Below, piece by piece: positions 22,084-32,744 of a DNA stretch of 64,000 bases. The stretch is from Simmondsia chinensis (lineage: Eukaryota > Streptophyta > Magnoliopsida > Caryophyllales > Simmondsiaceae): positions 5,835,320-5,899,319 of the forward strand of contig JAGTTD010000007.1 of the NCBI GenBank assembly GCA_018398585.1, read 5' to 3'. Under the pieces are notes generated by a model. It worked only from the letters and a program-made list of their open reading frames with translations, was not told the DNA's origin and did no database searches. How positions within the stretch are numbered: position 1 is the stretch's first letter; each line of letters begins with the position of its first letter. The position numbers and the translations under genes were made by a program.

Positions 22084-22314
22084 TGCTGCAATAGTTGCGA
22101 CTTTACTATTTTTCCATGCTGCATCTACATTGATTTTAATGAAAGATCAAGAAGGAGGGGACCATCAGACTTCTCTATTGCCACGGCTGGGAATGCTTGA
22201 GATCTGATAAGATGCCATAAACTCCAAAGCTTGACCATTAGCTTTTGTTTGTAATAACTTTGGGGAAAGATTCTTGCTCCTGAAAACAAAATCACAACGA
22301 TTTTTCCAAATAAA

Positions 22315-22914
22315 CTAGCACAGATAAGCGTATTTAGTTATAACCCATTTATCACTTTTAAACATTTGATTAAGTGAATCCCACCATCTTAAAAAACTCG
22401 GGAAGCCTTGTATTTCAAGTTTGAATCCCAAGTTTGGTATTCCCCACACTGCACGAGCAAAAGGACAAAAACACATCATGTGCTCAATAGATTCAATTTC
22501 CTTATGACAAAGGGGACACTGAAGAGAATGGGAGAGCTTCCTAAGAAATAAGTTTTCTTTAGTTGCAATTGTGTTTTGACAAATACGCCATATGAAAAAT
22601 TTTATCTTCGGTTCGCATGGAGTCGTCCAAATAAGAGAGTATGCTCTAAGATTTTGGTTAGCACAGGAAGAATCTCCACTCTCCTTCTGACCTTCTTTAG
22701 TGCTTTTCCATTTCCCATAACCGGATTTAATATTATAAATGACACTCTTTGCCCCCACCCAAATCTGCCCATCCTCAGCATTGGGACCTCCTATAGGAAT
22801 TTCCTCAATTTTATCAGCCACTAACTTCGGGAAGAAAAATCTGACCTTTGATGTATCCCATCTTCTAGCATTCATATTTATAAAGTATGCTGCCTTTGTT
22901 GGAATAGGACTCAA
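22315..22914 (-). pseudogene. zf-RVT and connector region of LINE 2
   Basis: An open frame of 199 codons. The C-terminal half reads SLIWTTPCEPKIKFFIWRIC, then CPLCHKEIESIEHMMCFCPF ARAVW. This matches the zf-RVT region of plant LINE proteins: the W-x-x-x-x-P-x-K-x-x-x-F-x-W-R block followed by C-x2-C...H-x4-C. It lies between RT and RNase H as expected. Confidence 0.87.
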
Positions 22915-23442
22915 CCCAAGTGAAGCCGCATTCAGTGTGGTTTTAATACCTGGGATCGAATTATCTTCCTAGATTCTGATTTTTGTACCATTCCCCATTA
23001 CCCAGTACAAGTGTTTATCTATGAATTCCCTTCCCTCAAGCACACTTCTCCACCCACTAGGATGGATGACTCCCAAGCCAAGCTTTAATAAAGGACGCAT
23101 TCGGGAAATGCAAAACTTTAACAACTCTTACCCAAAAGGAATCCGGGTTTTGGATGATTCTCCAAGCTTGTTTTCCCAATAATGCAAGGTTGAATCCTTC
23201 AAAATCCTTGAAACCCAACCCCCCCATCTTCTTTGGGTTTTGAAATTACACTCCATTTTTTCCAATGCACACTTCTCGCACCATTTTGCCTCCCCTTTCC
23301 ACCAGATGGAAGCTACTAGCGCATTAATTATTTGACAAAAACATTTAGGAAATTTAAACCATTACATTGTGTAAACAGAAATTGATGAAATGATGTATTT
23401 AATTAGTACCTCTCTCCCAGCATAAGGCAACAATGAATTAGT

Positions 23443-24628
23443 CTATCCTTTCAGCCTATTTCTAATATGGTAAGTCAAAAAGGTAAGGGATTTAGTCTTT
23501 GATTTGCCCCGTAAAAGTTGAATCCCAAGATATTTTTCATTTCCACTCATAGGATCAACATTAAAAAATCTAATGCATTGTTCTCTAGTGTTAGCATCAA
23601 CATTGGAAGAGAAGAACGCTTTTGATTTGGTAAAATTAATTTCCTGGCCTGAAGCAGAACAAAAGAGGTCCAATAAATTTTTTACCCTAGATGCAACCGA
23701 TAAATTTGCTTTGAAAAAAGGACTGCAATCATCCCGCAAAAGAGTAGGTGTGAAATTGGGGGAGGGGTTTTTATAAATATTCCTTATTGTTAACAACATT
23801 ATTAATAAGACAGGTGAGAACATCCATTGTCATTATAAACAAGTAGGGAGATAATGGATCCCCTTGACGGAGTCCCCTTCCCATAGCGAAATTTCCCACC
23901 CGCACACCGTTAACAATAGCACTCACCGTGACTGTAGTTACACATTCCATTATCCACCTTATGAATTGGTTTTCAAAACCAAATTTATTTAAAAGCATTT
24001 CCAAAAATCTCCTATTTACTTGATCATACACTTTTGTTAAATAGATTTTTAAAGCCATTATTCCTTTTTTACCTCTCTTCCTTGATTTCATATAGTGAAA
24101 GGCCTCATGAGCCACAATTATGTTGTCTTGAATTTGTCGATTCTCAACAAAAGCAACTTCTTGTGGGGAGATTATACAAGGCAATACATTTTGCAGCCTA
24201 TTTGTGATAACTTTGGCTATAATTTTATATATAAAGTTGCACAGGCTTATGGGACGAAAATTGTTTTAGGCTTGTTATTCTTTGGGATTAAAACTATGTC
24301 TTTCTTGTTAAAGGTTTTGACCATTTTACCATTTCGAAAAATTCCAAGACTGCATTCACTACATCTCTTTGAATAATATCCCAATACTCAATATAAAAAA
24401 ACACTTGGATAGCTGTCTGGTCCTGGGGTTTTTAGCTTCCCCAGCATTGATAACTTCAAAGAGTTCCTGCTTCATGACTTGGCTGCATAGTGATTGATTC
24501 ATTTGAGCCGTGACCACGCATGGAATAACACAAGAGGCTTCATCCATTCTGCTGCCCCTTCTTTCTTCGAATAACTTATGAAAATAGTGACTCACTAATC
24601 TTTGTATGCAAGATTCACCCGCTGCCAC
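23443..24628 (-). pseudogene. Reverse transcriptase of LINE 2
   Basis: 24628-24359 is the degraded RT entry. 24184-23771 carries QEVAFVENRQIQDNIIVAHE, ALKIYLTKVYDQV and GLRQGDPLSPYLFI. In motif A (family pattern K-x-D-x-x-K-A-Y-D) the first, catalytic Asp is Tyr. 23823-23443 carries motif C as LRDD in place of FADD, then SGQEINFTKSKAFFSSN. With a catalytic Asp lost and at least two frame changes, this RT is inactive. Confidence 0.88.
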
Positions 24629-25215
24629 TCTCCTTTCTCATCTTTGATCTTGAGGATTGAATTTCTCTTTCTCTTTGCTAGAGTCATGGCATGGAAAAAT
24701 TTAGTGTTTTTATCCCCAAATTTCAACCAATCTATTCTTGACTGCTGTTGCCAGTGACATTCTTCAGCTTCCTAGTGTCTCTGAATCTATTGTTTGAGCT
24801 GGAATTCCATTTGCATCCTCTCCCCATCGCCATCTTGTCCTTGTATGTCAGTTAGTTTTGCCATTATCTGCTCCACAAAAGCTAATCTTTTCCTTCACCT
24901 ATCTGCCCACTATTTTTTCAGCAAGTTTTTGCATCTTCCAAGCTTGGTTTTGATCCTGAACATTCTTGAGCCTATATCTCTTACCGTCCAACTTTCTTTG
25001 ATAATTTTTGAGCAATCCTCTTCAAGCATCCATTTTGTTTCAAACCTGAACAACGGTTTGGGCTTTCTATTTTCTGTTTAGAAATGTTACAAGTGGGGAG
25101 TGATCCGATCTCACTGCTGGCTCAAGATTTGCTTCTACAAATTCAAATAAAGACAACCAACCATAGTTAGAAGTAGTTTTATCAGTACGTTCTCTAACAT
25201 GAACAACACTATCTT

Positions 25216-25476
25216 TTATGGCTGACCAAGAATATCTACATCCTTTGGTCTTGAGGAATTGTTTAAGATTTCAAATTGAACACCTGTAATAGGAAGACCG
25301 TTGTGTTTGCCAAAAGCTGAGGATATGGTCTTAAAGTCTCCAGAAACAACTATAGCCTCCTCCACTCTAGCATATCTAGCTGAAAAATCTTCCCAAAAAC
25401 TTTTTTTATGAGTAGGTACTGGATCACCATACACAAAGATATGCCACCACTTTTTATGACCTTGCATAATGTACAT
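25216..25476 (-). pseudogene. APE-like endonuclease fragment of LINE 2
   Basis: The 86-codon frame reads WWHIFVYGDPVPTHKKSFWE, then AIVVSGDFKTISSAFGKHNG LP. This matches the middle of plant LINE endonuclease, where the block V-x-GDFN-x-I provides catalytic Asp and Asn; here the Asn position is Lys. The enzyme nicks target DNA for target-primed reverse transcription. The N-terminal half is absent. Confidence 0.75.
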
Positions 25477-25480
25477 CTGT

Positions 25481-25691
25481 TATTCTGTTTAAATAATGAA
25501 TTACTTCAACATTTACAACATTTATTTCACGCCAACATCAACCCACCAATAAACCTTCACGATTGACTTACGCCTTTCGTCTCCTCATTTCGAGTGTGTA
25601 AGGAAGCCTATGCAATTTGCTAGCGGTATTTTCCTTGCCAGCCTTATATTTTGCATATATTGGATGTCGAATTATAAGGTTATTTATATTT
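25481..25691. other. Short unassigned spacer
   Basis: Flank between LINE 2 and the next long-TIR element. Nothing recognised. Confidence 0.4.
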
Positions 25692-26234
25692 TAGGGAAAT
25701 TGTTACTTAAACACCCTGAGGTTTGAACATTTATCCCTTAGGTATCCTAATATTTTAATATATGATATAGAATGCCTGAGATTTGAATATTTTATCACTT
25801 AGATACTACAAGATGTGATTTGATTAATTTTTGTAAGAATATGATCATTTTTATTCAAAAAATATTAATATAATACATGACTACGATAATATATATAAAC
25901 TAGTGTCAATATTCTCATCAAGAATTCAATGGATTGTGGTAAAATATTAATCAAATGTTGATGTAGATTACTTAAAAATTACCATAATTATGTGTCATTT
26001 TCACATTTTTGTGTAAAAAATATCACATTACAATAAAGATACATGTATATGGTTGAAATCCTATTCAATTTTAGCATTTTCTAACAAAAATTTATCCAAT
26101 TTCTTACAAAAGGATACTTAATTGATAAAATTTTTAACCTTCAGGGTACTTAAGTAATAAAATTTCTAAAACTCAAAATACTTCATTATATATATTGAAA
26201 TATCAAGGTATCTAGGTGACAATTTTCCTATATT
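25692..26234. mobile_element. Long-TIR element, family T1 (copy 2)
   Basis: It begins AGGGAAATTGTTACTTAAAC and ends GGTGACAATTTTCCT, which are inverted relatives. The left and right arms both match those of 7475-8024, for example TATATATTGAAATATCAAGG near the right end. AT-rich and non-coding. Confidence 0.65.
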
Positions 26235-26238
26235 TTCA

Positions 26239-26455
26239 AAAAAAGAACGGTGACCTTTTTTAATGAATAAAAAGATTTTTAAATTTTTGTCACATTAATA
26301 AAAATGCACCTTTACACTGTCATAATGTAATTTTCTATCAATAAAGTTGGCATGGCAATTTTTTTTATTAATGTTAAAATAAAATGATAAGCATACCCTT
26401 CCATACTCATCCTTGTGTTATTAACTTAAAATTCGAAATATTATAATATGTAGAA
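26239..26455. mobile_element. Family T2 fragment
   Basis: AATGAATAAAAAGATTTTTA, then TTTTATTAATGTTAAAATAA, follow the same order as in the T2 copies at 20588-21149 and 28050-28405, but one terminal arm is missing. Confidence 0.5.
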
Positions 26456-26750
26456 ACTATTTTTTTGGCTTGATTTGTTTAAAAATATGATAGTCTAGAA
26501 TATTATTTTCTTTCAAAACAAATAAGGGAAAATTATATTCTTTTCGTTCAAAAAAAAAAATTGATATTCTTGAATTATGTTTTCCCTCAAAACAAACAAG
26601 GAAAAATGTAAATAAGAATTTTGTTTTTCTTAGAAAATCATTTTTGAAAGAAATATTTTTTGGAGGACAAGCATTTCTGTTGAAACAAATGGAGCCTTAC
26701 TTTTATATGCAGTTAGGATTTTTCATACCGTATAACACTAACTCATATTT

Positions 26751-28006
26751 TTTTTCGATAAATGGCGAGAAATGCCAAGCAGAAACCCGGCAATCCAAAA
26801 AGGAAACTGACCCACCAAGAGGTGGCTGCAAGCAAGGGGGACAACCCGAAACAAAGACACACAACAAGGAAAACAACCAACAGGGGCCAAAGGGAAAAGA
26901 AACAAGACCGGACAGGACACACACCCAAAGACTGCAAAACAGGAAAAGAACCTCGAAAGACTGAAAAAGTAGAAAAAGGAAAAAAACACAGCAGACCAAA
27001 GGGGCGGACAGACTGGAAGGGGATAGAAGAAAGGAGCAAAACAACCGCACCAGAGCTGAGAGGGCCACTCACTGGAAACAAAAACTCTAGTACATCATTG
27101 CAAAACGTTCGATCATAAGAGATTCATCACCATGGAAAGTCAACCCAAACTTCTTCCCAGTCTCCCATGTTCTTTTCCCCTTAAGGAGTTGCTCAGTGGT
27201 AAAACACATCTTGTCCTTGTTCTTGTTCTTGTTCCTAGACTTCTTCTTCCCTTTTGCTTTTGCCAATTTCTGAGGTGACTTCTTACCACCGCTACCAGGA
27301 GACATATCTGCAACAAACTTATGAAAGTTCTGTTTCTCTTGTTCTTTTCTCCAACGCTTGATTGTCCTATGCTCCCTTTTAGTGGCGCCCTAGTGGGGAT
27401 CCTGACACCCCTATCTCTCTTGACTCCTCCTTGCCCCTGCCCTGGAAGACTCCGCAAAATTGTTCTCCTACTCCATACACGGTATCGGATTCACATCCTG
27501 ACTGTAGACAATTAGCGGTTCAAAACTCGGTGGAAAACAGGCCCCGAGGACACAGACTCCATGTCACTACCGAAGTCTGGAGTTTGAATAACATGAGGTG
27601 ATAATTGCTCTTGCAGCCCATGGGTGCTAGCTCCACTGTCTTCAATCTAAGGCAGAAGGAGTTGCGACCTCACACATGAACTGGGTACCTGGGGTGGTAT
27701 TGATGCTGTCTGGTCTCGGATAAGCGTATGGGCCTAGTAGACAGTCGAGTAAGGGGAGTGCAGAACCCTGGGATAACTTCCCAAAACCTGATGGTTTACA
27801 TGTAGCATCAATTGTCTAGCATCCAATCTATCGATACACACATCCAAATATGCAATCCTTGGGCGTATCAGAGGGGCCAACTCCTGATGTGAATCCATAG
27901 CAGGATCAATAAGCGTCGTGGTGCAATCGGCACTAGAGTTAGGGACTTGACGGGGAGTAAGGGCTAGTTCCCTGTTCAGTCTGGCAGCTGCGGCGAGGGC
28001 AATGAC
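26751..28006 (-). pseudogene. LINE-like remnant with poly(A), ORF1-type piece
   Basis: On the minus strand the GT-rich 3' end finishes CTCGCCATTTATCG plus an A8 tract at 26758-26751, as LINE 3' ends do. Upstream, 27305-27087 encodes a Lys/Asn-rich segment then LLKGKRTWETGKKFGLTFHG, which I tentatively take as the C-terminal end of a LINE ORF1 protein. Broken frames continue to about 27950. ORF2 is absent between them, so this would be an internally deleted or ORF1-only copy. TAACTCAT occurs at both outer ends (about 26742 and 28009), a possible 8-bp duplication. Identity is uncertain. Confidence 0.45.
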
Positions 28007-28049
28007 TTAACTCATGTAAAATAGTAGGAGATCTAAAGAAAAAGTAAGT

Positions 28050-28405
28050 TATAAAATAATGTTTAGTACCCGATATTTTTAGATATAATAAAAAGGACAC
28101 TGATTTTTTTGAACTAATAAAAAAGATCACTACGTTTTTGTCGTATGAATAAAAAAGCCCTTCTCTATTATTTTTTGTTGACAAATCTGACGTGGCAAGT
28201 TCATTTTTTTATTAATGTTACAATAAAATGACAAAATTACTCTTAAATAACCGTATTTTAAACAAATTAAGCGAAAACTAGATAGTTTCTATATAATATA
28301 ATATCTCGAATATCATACTTATAAGGTAAGAATAATAGTATTGAATGTTACTTTTGTCATTTTACTTTATCATTAATAAAAAAAAATAAAAATACGAAGG
28401 ACTGT
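28050..28405. mobile_element. Family T2 element, one end truncated
   Basis: The left end TAATGTTTAGTACCCGATAT matches the T2 terminus, and internal blocks (AATAAAAAGG, TTTTTATTAATGTTACAATA) align with 20588-21149. The right terminal repeat is missing. Confidence 0.6.
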
Positions 28406-28429
28406 CATATCGATGCGGTTTTACAGACG

Positions 28430-28620
28430 GAAGGAGAGGGAAATGACGGCCAAAGAAGAGTTGGATGGAGGAAATTCGACAGGACCTCGCCCATCTCAAC
28501 CTAAATGATGAGATATCCCTAGATACAGCTTAGTGGAAGATTAGTATAGATGTAACCGATATAGCGGTTTAGGAGCAATGAGCACTGTAAGCTAGTACTA
28601 GTGGCACGAGGCTTTTTGTA
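28430..28620 (+). pseudogene. RTE-like LINE, reverse transcriptase C-terminal fragment
   Basis: The plus strand encodes PKKSWMEEIRQDLAHLNLND EISLDTA, a stop, then WKISIDV. This matches the closing block of RTE-type RT proteins (pattern RPKxxWxExIRxDLxxLxLxxxxALDRxxWRxRI). Bases 37360-37485 and 45745-45850 encode the related segment in the other two RTE copies. Only the last 40 or so codons remain. Confidence 0.65.
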
Positions 28621-28684
28621 TGCATGTTTGTTTATATACAGTTTTGCTATATGTTAGCTTCTTAGTGTTCTTATGGTTTGTCGT

Positions 28685-28880
28685 TAGGGGTGTTCAATGG
28701 GTGGATTGGGTTGGGTTTGGGGCCAACCCTTTAAGACCCACTAGTTTTGGGTCCAAGACCCACCCATGCCCATAGAAAATGTTTTACTAGTATGGCTCTA
28801 GTTTTGGCTCCGATGGGTCATGCGTAGCCCATGGCGGCCCAAAATACTTTAAAATTTAGTTCTATTAAGATCCACTTGTT
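28685..28880. mobile_element. hAT-like GGGTTGGGTT fragment
   Basis: It starts TTAGGGGTGTTCAATGGGTG and continues with GGGTTGGG and inverted ACCCAC blocks, like the GGGTC-rich hAT-like element at 9356-10034. The right end is unclear. Confidence 0.4.
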
Positions 28881-28912
28881 TTGGTTAACCTCCAATTTGT
28901 TTTTTGTATTAG

Positions 28913-29121
28913 TCATCGGATCCCATTAGAACTCCGAAGTTAAACGTGCTCGGGCAAGAGCAATACCAAGATGGGTGACCTCCTGGGAAGTTTTCACCCT
29001 CAGGCTAAGGACATTCAGTAACAGCCTTTCTTTAGGGATAATACCCTGAAGGGGGAAGGCTGCGTATATCTGTCCCCCAATACCCTGTTTAGGCTGGAGC
29101 CCTTCAGGCACTAGGTATGTT
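28913..29121 (+). mobile_element. 5S-rRNA-headed SINE, copy B (5' shortened)
   Basis: It starts within the 5S-like head at TCATCGGATCCCATTAGAAC, followed by CTCCGAAGTTAAACGTGC and AAGATGGGTGACCTCCTGGG. Then comes the shared middle, and the RTE-LINE-like 3' part with GAAGGGGGAAGGCTGCGTAT and GGAGCCCTTCAGGCACTAGG. The first 25 or so bases of copies A and C are missing. No target duplication was confirmed. It diverges from A and C by scattered substitutions, so it is an independent, older copy. Confidence 0.82.
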
Positions 29122-29639
29122 TTTGTTGAAGTTTTACTTGAGTCTATTTTAATTAGTCTAACCTTTATTAGCTTAAATTCTAGAAAAAGATTTTTATTTT
29201 GGAATCTTACCATATGTTTGAGTATTTCTCCATTTTAGTGAAATATTTTAACGTATTTATGAAATGACTTTTTAACTCTTACTATTATTTTAAGGTTCAT
29301 TTTGTCATTGTTCTAAGGTTTGTCATCTAAAGTGTCTTCTCTAGTCTTTAAAAATACCTAGGGTGAGCCATGTAGTCATTCTGTTACTTCTTATGAATTA
29401 ATTAAAAGTTAGAGAGTTTTCTCTTGTCTTCCCTCTAGATTGAGACTTCTTCTATATCGTTGGCCTAGCCAACTAGAGTGGTGCAATCGGCTACGTATAT
29501 GTATCCTTGGCCTTCCCATCCAAGATGGTGAAACAGACAATTGTAGCAGTAGGGGGTTGTTAACCTTGCCACAAGCAACAGTATATCTATATCCTTGGCC
29601 TAGCCTACCAAGGTAGTGAATTTGGCAATGTTGTAGTGG
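29122..29639. other. Unassigned stretch
   Basis: Two similar segments near 29455-29560 and 29580-29640 (TATCCTTGGCCTxxCC...CAATTGTAG/CAATGTTGTAG) suggest a degenerate tandem duplication of about 110 bp. No gene seen. Confidence 0.35.
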
Positions 29640-29999
29640 AGTTTTAACCTTGCTAAGATCTGTAAACTATTGATCACCTCAGTGGGATTCCTAAACTCGA
29701 TGTATCCGATACCTATCAATTTTTCCCTGTGCGCTCCTACTTCAGCTTGCTTGCCAGTGTCACATGTTGGACAAGTTTCTATCTCTGATAGACTTGACCC
29801 TAATAATGTTCTTCCAGTGCCTAGTTTTCTATTTGTAACTTGTTATTGGTGAGTAAATTAACTCGGGATAGAAAAAGTGCATTGATAATTTACCTTGATT
29901 TTTGTGTTATATAGGACTTACATTCAATAATGCTAATTAGAGTAGGTAAATAAAAAGATGTGTTATACTACCTAGAGCTATAGCCGAAGACACCATTAG
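29640..29999 (+). pseudogene. Ty1/copia protease to pre-integrase remnant
   Basis: The plus strand encodes PVSHVGQVSISDRLDPNNVL PVPSF, matching the copia block between protease and integrase (pattern VxHIGxVxLSxxLxLxNVLxVPSF). It is the upstream part of the remnant that resumes at 30801 after a solo LTR insertion. It is broken by stops. Confidence 0.65.
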
Positions 30000-30004
30000 T
30001 CCGT

Positions 30005-30795
30005 TGTCACGATTCTCGGTTCCTGGCCTCGAGATATTGGCTCGATATATGAATTGATAGTGAAAATTGATAGAGTTTTAGAGAGTATGGGATGAGAAAG
30101 AAGGTGAATTAGACTTAGATGAGAAAAGAATTAGAATTAGATGAGAGAAAGAATAGAGAGTATGAGATGAGAGAGAATTAAGAGTTGAACTCTTGAATTT
30201 CATTCATATTTTCATTGTTTAGTAGATGCTTATTACATTGCTAATGCTTCCTATTTATAGAGAATTAAAAGAACAATCTAGAACTTCCTAGAATTAACCC
30301 TAGATCTGAAAATACAGATAAATGGCGGGAAATATAATGGCGAGAAAGTATTTGAATTCAAATAATAGCGGAAAATAACTACTTATTCAAATAATAGCGG
30401 GAAAAGGGAATTATTCAAATATTGGAGGGAAATAACTAAGTAAAGGCGGGAAATTCAGTTGGGGAATCTTCTAGAAGCAGGTCCCAATTAGGCACGTCAT
30501 TGGAGCTGGGCAACCGGGTACCAACCACCGGCTCAGCGACACGAACCTTGACGTATGCTGGCACGGCCCTGGCACTCGCTGGGCACGGTCTTGACACTCG
30601 TTGGGCGTGGGCCTAGCTGGACTCTTGACAAGGCTTGGCTACGCACTGTCATGAACCTGGTTGAACCTCCCTCGGTCCTTGACACCCGATTCTGCCCGTG
30701 TCTTGAGACCACGACAAGGACTTGGTATTGACCTAGACCATGTCTTGGCTCGGTTGCTAGCCTTTCTTGACCTCGTCATGGCTAGGGTCATGACA
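30005..30795 (-). mobile_element. Solo LTR with perfect 5-bp target duplication
   Basis: The 791-bp unit runs TGTCA to TGACA and is flanked by TCCGT at 30000-30004 and 30796-30800. A TATA-like CTATAAATAGG on the minus strand (near 30250) gives the orientation. A run of GATGAGA-type purine repeats (30090-30185) resembles the leader of the LTR family at 51187-51793. It interrupts the copia remnant between pre-integrase and integrase, so it is the younger insertion. Confidence 0.88.
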
Positions 30796-30800
30796 TCCGT

Positions 30801-31860
30801 GCTATTGGAAGTAATGGGGAGGCAGTTTTTATGGCAACATCGTTTGAGACGTGTGCCTTTTTCCAAGTTTTCTATTGATCCGCATTTGAATTTTCCAATT
30901 AAAACGGACATGTTGTGTGACCCATGTCATCGGGCTAAACAGATTGATTATCTTTTCCTATTTCAATCTTGAAAACTAGCTTGTCTTTTGAGTTGATTCA
31001 TTGTGATATTTAAGGACTTTATCACACTCTTTTGTTAAATTTGCTTGGAATTTTTGACTATTTTTGATGATTTTAGTTGCTGAACATGGGTTCATTTGAT
31101 AAGAGAGAAGTCTCAGGCTCATCAATTGCTTGTCGAATTTTGCAAAATGGTACAAACTCATTTAGTATGCACGTTGAATATATAAGGAGTCGCAAGAATT
31201 TATGTTCAGTCCTATGTGAGATTTTTATGTGAAGCATGGTTTGTAGGACAAACATGTTTTACCGACATGCCTCAACAAAATGGGATGGTAGAACAAAAAC
31301 ATAGGCGTCTCCTTGAAGTGGCTTGTGCATTGCATTTTCAAGCTGAACTGTCATTTCGATTTTGGGGTGAGTCTGTCTAAACACTGACTTATTTAATTAA
31401 CTTGACTTCGACTCCCCTGTTACAAAATAGAAGTCCTTATAAAGTTTTGTTTATGAAAATACCAAATTATTGTCATTTACATATGTTTGGGTGTCTATGT
31501 TACATTCATAATAAGGATTAGTCCAAGGACAAGTTTGAGAATCGTGATAGTAGATGTTTTTGTTGGTTATCCTCATGGTTAAAAGGCCTATAAAGTTTAT
31601 TGTTTGGATGATAAGAAGATTGTTGTTTCTCAGGACTTTCGTTTTTGCGAAAATTTGTTTCCTTATATTAACAGGCATGGTTTTGTCACAGTGGTTTTGT
31701 TGAAGGCACTTAGTGTTTTGGTTTGTTTGAGGAACAAATGCTTTTGTGATTGATTTTGTTCCTGGTGTTGCTGGTGGTTCGGACCAGGTTGCGGTTTTGC
31801 AAAGACCAGTTGAAGCTTCAGTTGGCATTGAGATGCACTTGCTGGAGGAGGCTGCAAGCT
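30801..31860 (+). pseudogene. Ty1/copia integrase remnant
   Basis: The plus strand encodes the zinc-binding end (FLWQHRLRRVPFSK and MLCDPCHRAKQ), then core integrase blocks including FTDMPQQNGMVEQKHRRLLE VACAL, SFRFWGESV, and the downstream MKIPNYCHLHMFGCLCYIHN and SKDKFENRDSRC. The Glu in the MVEQKHR block is the family's third catalytic residue and is kept. Numerous stops and shifts break the frame. Integrase lying upstream of the expected RT position fits copia. RT itself is absent downstream of 31860. Confidence 0.85.
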
Positions 31861-32744
31861 GAGTCGAAAGTCAAAAATAACCCAACTAAATTGATCGAAA
31901 ACCTAATATACCTAGATTCCATATGACTTATCTTACTTTCAGCCTTTTAACCTAACTCGAGATAACCTAAAATTTGAAATCTTGCAAACCCTTAAACAAG
32001 ATGACTCGAGCTCGAAATGACCTAAATCAACTCAAAGCTAATCCATCTTAGCCTAAATCCCGAAAATACCCAACCTGATTAATCGAAAATCTGAGATGAC
32101 TCGAACACAAAATGGTCCGACGTGACTTTAACTTGACTCAAAACACGACGAACTCGGACTCAAAGTAATTCAACCCACCAAATTCCGACCCTAGTTGATT
32201 GAAAACTTAAAATGTTCTAACTTGATTGACCTGAAACTTTGATGACTCAAATCATTATAGAATTATAATTTTGACCTCTCTTTCCTTTGTTTAAACAAAT
32301 AATAGAATTTTAATTCCATCAGAATTTTAATTCCACTATAATTAAAATTGAATTTGAAATTACAATTCTACAATATAATTTCAATTATATGTGTCAACAG
32401 AGCCTAGTACTATTTAATTATAAAAATTAATATGACATGGAACTGTGGATGACTTTGGATAAAACTCGCTTTCCACGAGGGGACTTTGTCCACTTGTACC
32501 GTGTGGACAGCCACGTAAATATCATTTTCACGTGCCCATTTGAAATATATATATATTATACTGGGAGTCATCTAAAAGCTCTCCACTCCCAATACTTTTT
32601 TTTTTTTTTTAAGATTTTTTCTTTTTCTTTATTTATCTTTTTTCAATTCTTTTTGAATTTTTCTTTATTTATATATTAAACAACAATAATTATTATTTGT
32701 GTGTATATTAAACAATAATTAATTTAAAAGTAGTCCAACTATAT
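31861..32744. other. Unassigned; ACCCAA/GACTCGA-type degenerate repeats
   Basis: Bases 31860-32260 are a degenerate series of AACCTGAAA, ACCCAACCT and GACTCGA motifs, like eroded arms of the GGGTC-rich elements. Bases 32590-32680 are T-rich. No gene seen. Confidence 0.35.

Larger units (their letters stand above)
21626..25480 (-). mobile_element. L1-like LINE 2 (5'-truncated, degenerate)
   Basis: Running down the minus strand there is endonuclease, reverse transcriptase, zinc-finger RVT region, RNase H, then a poly(A) tail at about 21648-21626. That is the ORF2 order of plant L1 elements carrying an RNase H domain. ORF1 and the endonuclease start are missing, so truncation lies near 25480. 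Stops and frameshifts occur throughout. No target duplication was found, because the 3' flank is a GT microsatellite. Confidence 0.85.

Noticed and set aside
26703..27118. Several overlapping 80-120-codon frames in both orientations
   Set aside because: Low-complexity sequence free of stops on both strands. It is better explained as a GT-rich LINE 3' region.
28921..29010. Functional 5S rRNA gene
   Set aside because: Only the middle and 3' part of 5S is present, with substitutions, fused to SINE sequence and lacking the 5S 3' end and T-run terminator. The other two copies show the same fusion.
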